From the NCBI GenBank assembly GCA_022376925.1, contig JAIOJX010000027.1, forward strand, positions 16,633,471 through 16,697,470: DNA of 64,000 nt, given 5' to 3'. The notes below the pieces were generated by a model that was not told where the DNA came from, did no database searches, and saw nothing but the letters and a program-made list of their open reading frames with translations. Positions 1 through 9,500 of this stretch are shown here, one piece after another. How positions within the stretch are numbered: the first letter of the stretch is position 1; every line of letters starts with the position of its first letter. The position numbers and the translations under genes were made by a program. This stretch comes from Tragulus kanchil. Its lineage: Eukaryota > Chordata > Mammalia > Artiodactyla > Tragulidae.

Positions 1-111
1 GGGGTCCTGGCCTGGGGCCCGCAGCGCAGTAAACACGAACGGCTTCCCAGGTTGTAGGGGACAGTAAGGTGTCAGGGACTCGAGAGCAGGGCAGCGGCTC
101 TGCCCCACGCA
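1..111. other. WIPI1 intron 12 remainder
   Basis: Left of the minisatellite I see no repeat family, exon or 3' UTR signal. Confidence 0.5.
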
Positions 112-476
112 GAAGTGAGCTTCTATCTAAGTGCCCGGACCGAGCTCCTAAGGGCTTCCTAGTCTCACATCCAAGTACACGGACCAACCTCCTAAGGGTT
201 CCCGACGCTCACGTCCAAGTGCCCAGACCGAGCTCCTAAGGGCTTCCTAGTCTCACAGACAAGCGCACAGACTGAGCTCCTAAGGGTTTCCAATGCTCAT
301 GTCCAAGCATACGGACCAATCTTCTAAGGGTTTCCGATGCTCACGTCCAAGCCCCTGGACCGAGCTCCTAAGCGTTCCTGATGCTCATGTCTAATTGCAC
401 AGACTAAGCTCCTATTGGTTCCCAATGCTCACGTCCAAGCGCCTGGACCGAGCTCCTAAGGGTGCCCAATGCTCAC
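112..476 (-). repeat. 44-bp minisatellite starting at the WIPI1 exon 12 splice donor
   Basis: Eight units with an exact 44-bp period: the landmark CCTAAG (plus strand; CCTATT in one unit, TCTAAG in another) recurs at 147, 191, 235, 279, 323, 367, 411 and 455. On the minus strand each unit begins GTGAGC, ATGAGC or GTGAGA and contains CCCTTAGGAGCTCGG or a variant. The first unit begins with the real donor of exon 12, so the array is intronic but copies the splice site. Units differ at several bases and the order is not simply alternating. Confidence 0.92.
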
Positions 477-577
477 AGGGGGAAACTCGTCCTCATCGTC
501 AAGACACACTGGTCCCGTCGCGAACTCGTGTTCCGGAAGGACCTCTCCTCGGAGCGCCCCGCCGTCCTCAGAGTAAC
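477..577 (-). CDS. WIPI1: WIPI1 coding exon 12 (residues 398-431), last coding exon in window
   Basis: One hundred and one nt with acceptor TCTCCAG and donor CCCCCT|GTGAGC. It encodes [20 protein letters not shown] followed by [13 protein letters not shown]. Reading through the donor adds only VSIGHP before a TAG at 458-456. The conserved human ending continues for about 15 more residues, so a thirteenth exon must lie left of position 1. The donor is also the first bases of a 44-bp minisatellite. Confidence 0.93.
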
Positions 578-3500
578 CTGGAGACCGAGAGGCGTGAGGG
601 CAGCTGGTGGAGGGTGCAGCCTGACCCTCGGGTGAGACCAGGGCCAGACCGCAGCAGCGCGAGCACCTGGGAAGCCGCGGGAGTGGCAGTGCTTCCGCCT
701 CGGGGACATCCCCAGTGCCCTGGGAGGGCTGGTCTTCCCACCCCGCGGGCCATGGCGGCCCCAGCTCTCGCCGACGGCCGGCTGTCCAGGAGGCAAGGGC
801 GCACGCTGCGGGAGAGGGAGGCGGGGGCTCCGCCTGCCGGGCGTAGGGGCCCGGGCTCACGGCTTCGCCTCGCTCTCCCCGGAGGACACGCGTGTCTCAG
901 GGAGGGCCCTCCACCCGCAGGGCAGGACCCGGAGGGGCGCGGTCACACCGTTCCCCTGGACACGCACCTGGCACCGTGGAGGCTGCGGACGGACTTGGTC
1001 TGGCTACGGTCGCGGCGTAAGACTGAGGTAATGCAGGCCTGAGGTCGTTTTCTTTGTTCTCTTCAGCGGTTCCTGAGCCAAGCAAGCTAGTTCCGGCGGT
1101 GAAGAGCGGGGGAGAGAAAAGAAGGCCACCTCACGCCCTGGCCACGTCCAGGAGGAAGCCCATCGGGACGGCTGGGCCTGGCTGCCGGTTTCAGGGACAC
1201 ACTATCCATTCCCGGGGCCGGCGGGACCTGCGGCTCTCGTGCCGGGCACACCCAGGCAGGGACACCCGGGCGGCTCTCTAGGGGAGGCCCGGGTGCGGGA
1301 GCCCAGCAGCCTGGGGCGGCCCGTCCACAGCAGGGGTCGCCCTGCCCCTGGCCGCAGAGGTCAGGAGAGCGTCTCACCCCGGTATCCAGCACGGCCGAGT
1401 GCCTGTTCTGTCCCAGGGACCCCAGGAGGCCAGGGGCCGACAGCGAGAGGGCACTGTGCTCGTCGTTGAGCCTGACCGGGACCCAGTGCTGCGTGGGGCC
1501 CCCGCACTCTGCCCCCAGCGCCCCTCCCACCGCTCTGGACCCCCACCAAGGAAGAATGAGAGACAGCGCGCCAGGCCGGTCTCCGCTCCGGGCCCGGGGC
1601 GGGCGACGCAGCGGCTCTCGGGAGCCTGGCTTTCTGGACGCCGGTCTCTTCACCTGTGGGTCTTGATGAGGACACAGTCGCCGCCGTCCTGAGGGTCCAG
1701 ATTGTAGATGTAAAGGTGTCCACTAGATGACGCGACCAGGAGCCTGGGCAGCTTCTGGATCCTAGAGGGGCCAAGAGGACCCGCGCTTCGGTGGCCACGC
1801 ACACGCGCGGGGGGCAGGCCGGCGTCCAGGGGCCCGGCAGCCCCGCGCCTCGTCCCGCCCTCCGCCGCGGGCAGCCGCCACCCGTTTCCCACGGCCTCCC
1901 CGCGTGGGGTCCCAGTGAGCTGTGTCGGGGCGGGGCTCTTGTCTTGGAGCAAAACCGCGTCGCTGAGACCGGAGGAAGTGCGCGGAGCCCGCGCGAGAGG
2001 CCGGCGGAGGCCACCTCTGCCTCCAACAGCAGGGCGGCGGGCGCAAAGCGGACCCCGTCCTCACGGGCGAGTTTTAGAGAAAACCGTCCAGCGTTCAGCT
2101 CCAACAGACGCGGCCGAAGGTCTCGGCTAGAGTATCCACTGGCCCCTGCGGGCGTCTGGACCCGGACGCCGGAACTAGAGCCTCTTCTACGGAATTCGGC
2201 AGAGGCGGGAGCGGGTCTCAGGGCAGCGTCAGGGCCGCGAGGAGGCGCGCGTCCCGCCGGCGCCCGGCCGCCGGGAGGAGGGCCCAGGCCGACTCAGACG
2301 CCCTCCGTGGCCCCTCCTCCTGGCTCTCCCCCAAACCCGCCTGCGTGTCGGGGCTCCCCTGACCTGGGGACACGAATCTGGGGCCTGCGTCTCCCGGGCG
2401 GGGGCTGCGCACGTACGTGGCGAGGGTGCAGATGTTTCTGTGGCCGGAGAAGCCCAGGCGCCCGGTGGCGAAGGCCCGGTCCTGGTTCATCATGTCGGAC
2501 ACCTGGGCGGGGAGGTAGTTGGACGCGGCCATGAACATCTTTCCCACGTAGCCGGTCCAGGTCGAGGGCTCCTCCGGTCGGCTGGGGGCAAGGCAAGGCG
2601 GGGTGAGACGGAGCCGCCCCCGGCAGCCGTCCGGCCTCCTCGGCCAGAGGCCCGGAGCCGTGCCCGCCGCAGCGGGGAGGGGCTGTGCCCTGGCGTGGCG
2701 TCCTGCCCGCTCGGCGGCTCAGGCTATCCTTTCCGGCTGTGCCCCGAGGGCAGCGAGGGCCCGTGTGCCCTTTGGAAGAGCCGCTGCGCGGTCGCTGAGA
2801 GGTTCCGGGTGCAACGGCCTCTGCGCATTAAGAAGGTGGAATCTGGCGAGGAGTCTGATTTCGAGGCTCTGGGAGGGGGCCAGGGGGAGTGAGACGGAAT
2901 CTGCCCCTGGCCTCTGTCACCTGAGTCCAGGCCTGTTCCCGGCTCACGAGAAGAACAGGCCGATCCCAGAGTCAAGGCCTTGTGGCCAGACTGCGTGGGA
3001 AGCAAGCCCCCGGGCACGAGGCCTGGGCGGTGTCCGGTTACGGCCCTCCAGCCACCTGGGTGGGTGCCAGCCACACTCGAGGGTGGTGGAGTCACAGAGC
3101 CCTGGGGCGCCCCCTGCGGTCCCCACCTGCGTCCTGCCCCTGGGTCTCTGCCAGATGGAGGCTCTGCTGGGACCTGACCGCGCCTGCCTCTGCCCCGGGT
3201 GGCCCGGCAAGGACCAGGGCGGACGCACGCTGGGGGACAGACGCACGCCGAGAGGCCGCTGGCCTGCAGGACGCGTGGTCGGGGGAACGCAGCCTGTATC
3301 TCAGAAGCCCTGGGGTTTCCTTCTCTCTGTCACCGCCTGGACGGCTGCGCTGGGCCTCGAGGCTCTCGTCTGGAGGCAACAGAGGCCCCCAGGCTCCCTC
3401 TGTCCTCCCGGGGTCCTGGTTTCGTGGGGCTCACCCGCGCAGCTCACCCCGGAGCTCGGCGCTGAAGGCCCGGGGTTCACAGAGGCGCCCCCTGCACCCA

Positions 3501-6500
3501 GGGCCCGCATCGGGGGCAGGCTCAGCCCAGCATAGAGACAGACACCTGAGCCCTTCCAGGAGGGGGCCCTGGACAGGGCCCAGGCCCGAGGGACTCTAGG
3601 ACCACAGAGAAGACAGGGCAGGCGGTGCCCTCCCCTCTGGGCTCCTCGCTGGGGAAACGGGACCATCGGGTCGCCTGCCCGTGAGAATCTGAGCGCGGCG
3701 CAGAGCCCGGGCCGGGCACGGCAGGCGCTCTTCCGCAGGATGGGGTCTCTGGGCCCCGCGTGACTGAGGCGCTTTGGGGGTGGTCCCCAGCTGGGCCCCG
3801 AGGCAGGTCTGACTCAGCGCCAGGAGGAGCGGGCGGGGGGCAGAGGGCACACCGGACGCCGAGGCTGACGAGCACCAGGCGTCAGAGTCGGGCCGGCCCA
3901 GGTGGACGAGGCAGGGAGATCAAACACAAGCGGAGAAAAGCCCGCGTGGCGCAACCCAGACCCAACGCAGCAAAGTAAAACCATAAATGCCTTTTAAACA
4001 GGCAAGGGGTGAGGATCTGAATTCCTGCCGACGACAGGGACGATGCAGCAGAGGGAGACGAGAGGGCGGCTGGCCGGGGCCCGCTCTGCCGCCTCCCCCG
4101 ACCCCGAGGCGAGGCCTGAGCCCGCACACCCTGGACGGCGGACCCTGCCCGGAGCGCGGTGGGACGCAAACACGGGCTGCCAGTGCCGCGGGGAAGAATG
4201 GACCGGATCGTGGGGTAGCCACAAGCCCTCGGTTTTAAAATGCAGCCTGTGCAAAGCAGGTCGAAGCTCGAGGCGTGAGCGTGCGGCCGGCCCTGTGTCG
4301 ATGACGGCCGTGAGGCCGCTGCAGTACGGAGAGCGAGACCGGCACACGCGTGCTGCGTCCCCCGAGCCCGGTCCTCACCGCAAGGAATGCACTAGCGCCT
4401 CGAGGCGCCACGGCCATGGTTACTCTAGGCCCTGCAGACGAGGAAACAGGAGTCCAGTCGGCGTGGACCACCTGCCCTGGGGGTCTCCTGCTCACAGGGC
4501 AGAGCCAGGCTGTGGGCTCGGGAGGGCGGCCCCAGGTGACCGGTGTCCCTGCCACCCACACAGGCTCACCGCGGCGGTGGAGATGCAAGACCAGCAAGGC
4601 CAGGGCCTCGACACAGACGTCCGGGCGCTGGTCGGACCAGGCCCCCCTCCTCTAGACCCGCGGTCCCCGACCTTGTGGGCGCCGGGGCGGCTGGGTTTGG
4701 GGAAGACAGTTTCCCATGGACTAGGGGTGGGGGGTGGTCTGGGGACCACGCGAGCCAGATGGCGCTCGTGGTGGAGGACCCGCCTGCCCGTGCAGGAGAC
4801 CTACCGGGTTCAGTCTCTGGGTCGGGAAGACCCCCGGGAGAGGGAACTGGCAACCCACTCCAGACTCTCGCCTGGAGAGTCCCGTGGGCAGAGGAGCCGG
4901 CGGGCACAGCCCACGGGGTGGCACAGAGTCAGGATGACTGGAGCGACTGGGTGGGCACAAACACGATGCCTTGACCGTGGTTTGACCGATGCGGCGGCGG
5001 GTCTGCGGGAGGCACCCGCTCCTCGGCCCACAGGCGGGCCCCTGCTCTAGTCCGCGGAGCGCGGGTCCTACCTGCTGGCGAGGTGCTCCAGCTTGAAGAT
5101 GTGCACGGTCTCCGTGTTGCTGGAGGCGCAGAGGAACTGCGAGTCCACGCTGAAGGCCAGCGAGCTGATGGTCACGTACCTGCAGACACAGCGCCCGGCC
5201 CGGGTCAGCCGGGCACGAACCAGGGGCGGGGCCTCGCCGTTCATGACGCAGCTTCGTGCAGAGACCGAAACAAACCCGACCCTAGCCCGACCCTGCAGCT
5301 GGTGGCGCGGCCGGCCTCACGCAACGGGGCTTCGCTCCCGCACGGGGGCAGCACTGCGTTTCCCACAGCGGGGCTCCGGGAGCCCCCAGGCCTGTCCTCC
5401 GGGGCCTTTACCCCACAGTGCTTGCTCACGCCGTGTCCCTGGGTCACAGTTTGCTCACTCTCAACACATTGCATGCTTTTCCATGATTTCTCTGTGTGTT
5501 GTGGTGAGCTGTGATCGGTGACCTCTGCTATGACGACTGCCAAAGGCGTACGACTCACCGGAGGCTCAGGTGACGGTTTGGCGATGAGGCGCAGCTTTAA
5601 ATCAGGGCGCGTGCGTGGCCATTAAAGACGTCGTGCCCTCGCACACTTAACAGGCTGCAGGCAGGATGGTGCCAACAGCCTTTTCATGTGCACGGGGAAA
5701 CCAAGACGTGTGTGTGACCGCTGTATTGTGACGCTCGCTTTCTGGGGTGGGCGGCACGGAGCCCACAGTTTACCCAGGTCTGCCTGTGTTTCCTGAAATC
5801 CCTCTGACACTGCATCATTCGTATTTTGAAATGAATGTCGGGAGATCGGCCCTGAGTCTCAGTCTCTGGTAAGCAGACACCGAGCCCCGCTCCTTGCGGC
5901 GATGCTGACAGCCTTCCACCTGCGAGACTCTCGCCTGGAGAGTCCCGTGGGCAGAGGAGCCGGCGGGCACAGCCCACGGGGTGGCACAGAGTCAGGATGA
6001 CTGGAGCGACTGGGTGGGCACAAACACGATGCCTTGACCGTGGTTTGACCGATGCGGCGGCGGGTCTGCGGGAGGCACCCGCTCCTCGGCCCACAGGCGG
6101 GCCCCTGCTCTAGTCCGCGGAGCGCGGGTCCTACCTGCTGGCGAGGTGCTCCAGCTTGAAGATGTGCACGGTCTCCGTGTTGCTGGAGGCGCAGAGGAAC
6201 TGCGAGTCCACGCTGAAGGCCAGCGAGCTGATGGTCACGTACCTGCAGACACAGCGCCCGGCCCGGGTCAGCCGGGCACGAACCAGGGGCGGGGCCTCGC
6301 CGTTCATGACGCAGCTTCGTGCAGAGACCGAAACAAACCCGACCCTAGCCCGACCCTGCAGCTGGTGGCGCGGCCGGCCTCACGCAACGGGGCTTCGCTC
6401 CCGCACGGGGGCAGCACTGCGTTTCCCACAGCGGGGCTCCGGCAGCCCCCCAGGCCTGTCCTCCGGGGCCTTTACCCCACAGTGCTTGCTCACGCCGTGT

Positions 6501-9500
6501 CCCTGGGTCACAGTTTGCTCACTCTCAACACATTGCATGCTTTTCCATGATTTCTCTGTGTGTTGTGGTGAGCTGTGATCGGTGACCTCTGCTATGACGA
6601 CTGCCAAAGGCGTACGACTCACCGGAGGCTCAGGTGACGGTTTGGCGATGAGGCGCAGCTTTAAATCAGGGCGCGTGCGTGGCCATTAAAGACGTCGTGC
6701 CCTCGCACACTTAACAGGCTGCAGGCAGGATGGTGCCAACAGCCTTTTCATGTGCACGGGGAAACCAAGACGTGTGTGTGACCGCTGTATTGTGACGCTC
6801 GCTTTCTGGGGTGGGCGGCACGGAGCCCACAGTTTACCCAGGTCTGCCTGTGTTTCCTGAAATCCCTCTGACACTGCATCATTCGTATTTTGAAATGAAT
6901 GTCGGGAGATCGGCCCTGAGTCTCAGTCTCTGGTAAGCAGACACCGAGCCCCGCTCCTTGCGGCGATGCTGACAGCCTTCCACCTGCGAGCCTCTCGGGA
7001 CAGGAGCCCAGGCCGCTGCCGCCGCCGACTCCGCGGGAGGGAACCGGGGGCTCTGGCTCCCTCTCGGCGCTCATGCTGGCGGCTGGCTGCCACACGCACC
7101 TCCAGGGAGGGCTGTCCAGGCTGGAGGCCCAGGTCACAAAGGCCTCTCGGCCCCCAGGTGTCCTGAGTCCCCAGCGGACACTCTGGGCAGGCACCCGAGA
7201 CAGGACCGTTCTCCCTCCTCCCGGGCGAGGGCCCCTCCATCTGGCCCTGCGGAACCAGCGTGCGTACTTTTCAGTGGGTTCTACAGTGAACACGGGCTTC
7301 CTTGGGGCTGCTGGTGGTGAAGAGCCTGACTGCCAACTCGGGAGACACAAGAGCTGCAGGTCTGACCCCTGCGTCGAGAAGCCGCCCTGGAGGAGGGCGT
7401 GGCCACCCACCCCAGGCTTCCTGCCTGGAGAAGCCCACGGGCGGAGGAGCCTGGCGGCCTCAGTCCACCGGGTCTCCGAGAGTCGGACACGACTGCAGGG
7501 ACTCAAAACAGCACGTAGCGAACACAGACCTTTTCATGCCTCTCCGGAACTCATAGAGCTTCTGCCCCTCCGGAACGGAGAACACCCGGATGACGGTGCC
7601 CTGCAGGAGAGAGAGCAGCGGGCGTTTCTCCCTGCAGCATGCGCGTCCCTCCGAGAGGAGCCTGCCGGGTCGGTCTGGGGCACCCGACTCCAGAGAGGAC
7701 GCACGGGGGGCTGTGCCCAGAGGCCGGCTGGGCTCGGGGGCGAGTGGAACGCCCTCCATCTCCCTGCGCCTCCCCACCCGCGCCCGAGGAGCTGGCGCGC
7801 TCCTGCAGTCTGTCCGGCTTCCCGGAACACGGACCTGCATCTGTGACGGCGGGCATGCTGTTCTTGGACCAGGCTGCGAGGCTCTGGGCCGTGTGGCTCG
7901 CGTCCCACCCTGCGGGGGCCCTTGGCCTCCAGCGCTCCTAGCTGCAGCGCCGCGCCCAGGACCCAGAGGCCCCTCTCGGGAGTGAATTCTGAGCTCTGGG
8001 GTCAGGGGTCCCCTCCCGCCAGCTCTTTGGCGCCCAGGGCCCTCCGGGCGCCTGGCAGAGGACCGCTGACACCCGGGCAGCACTCACCTTCTCGGACGCG
8101 CTGGCCAGCCTGGAGCCGGAGGCGTTAAAGGCGATGGCGGCCAGCGTGCCCTCGTGGGCGGCGACGGTGCACACTGGCTTCTGTTGATGAAATGGAGGAC
8201 GCGTGGAGGCCAGGGAAGAGGGAGGGGCCGTCCCGCTCCCCTCCCTCCTCTTTCCTTCCTACGCCCGCTGCCGCCTCGCTGGGGTCCCCCTCTCCCTCCT
8301 CGGCTGGGGTCCCGTCCTTCCCTTGCCACCGCACTGTGTACAGAAGCTGCCAGGGCTTCCCGGACTGCCTAGGTCCTGCTTCGAGGGCTGCTGCGTGTCT
8401 GTCCCTTTCCTGCCCTCGGGGGACAGGTGCCAGCCCTGTGGCTGAGCTCTCTGCCCCGCGTCTCTGGGCCCGGCTCTGCGAGGCCAGGAGCGCAGCGGGC
8501 AGGGCTTGGCCGGCCCCGGGGCACGCTGTCTCAGGCCGCGCTCCGCCCCGCGGCGACCCCCGGCGGGCACCGAGTCTGTCCGGACAGCCCTCAGGCTGCC
8601 CCGTGGTGCCGCGGACGGCGATGAGAGCCGAGGCGTGACCTTCCCACCCCCAGCCCGCGCTGCAGCTCCGCTCCGGCCGGCCGGCCTGCCCCTCCCCGGA
8701 ACAGACCCCGCCGCGGCCAGGCCGCTCTGGCCACAGCCGACGTACCAGGGAGTGTCCGTCGTACAGCACAATCTCTCCAGTGGTCAGGCTCCCAGGATAG
8801 GCCACGTAGGAGTTGGAATGGTTGATGGAGAGTGCACACAGACCTGGCGGGGGGCAGACGCTGGTGAGCTGCTGGGCCACCCGGGAGACCTCGCAGGTCA
8901 AGGGCACTGGGCGCGGCCACAGCGCCATCTGCTGGCGAGGCGGGGAGCGGCCGTGCAGATCTAGACTCGGCGATTCTTCTTGGTAAAGGGTCCCTTAATG
9001 CGAATTCCCAGGGGCAGCCCTGGTGACTGGACACCCACTGTGCCCACAAGGCGGCGGAGAGATCAGAGGGTAGAGTAGGTTCAGTGCTGTTCTTCAAGCT
9101 GTGCCCCCCGGGCCCTGGGATAACATCTGCTTGTCTTCCAATTCCATTCCCTTCTGGGTCCCTCCCGCCAGCTCTTTGGCGCCCAGGGCCCTCCGGGCGC
9201 CTGGCAGAGGACCGCTGACACCCGGGCTGCACTCACCTTCTCGGACGCGCTGGCCAGCCGGGAGCCGGGGGCGTTAAAGGCGATGGCGGCCAGCGTGCCC
9301 TCGTGGGCGGCGACGGTGCACACTGGCTTCTGTTGATGAAATGGAGGACGCGTGGAGGCCAGGGAAGAGGGAGGGGCCGTCCCGCTCCCCTCCCTCCTCT
9401 TTCCTTCCTACGCCCGCTGCCGCCTCGCTGGGGTCCCCCTCTCCCTCCTCGGCTGGGGTCCCGTCCTTCCCTTGCCACCGCACTGTGTACAGAAGCTGCC

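Larger units (their letters stand above)
4862..6988. repeat. Tandem duplication 1 (offset 1063 bp), contains WIPI1 exon 8
   Basis: Copy A 4862-5924 runs directly into copy B 5925-6988. The only differences I found are a G/C change and a 1-bp C insertion near 6443. The join is inside a SINE, at AGACTCTCG. Confidence 0.9.

Noticed and set aside
112..476. CRISPR-like array
   Set aside because: Repeat units are contiguous, with no unique spacers of constant length between identical repeats, and the genome is mammalian. It is a minisatellite.
2603..3535. Long plus-strand open frame of 310 codons
   Set aside because: It lies in a GC-rich intron of WIPI1, has a Pro/Arg/Gly/Ala-rich composition and several overlapping open frames on both strands, and resembles no family.
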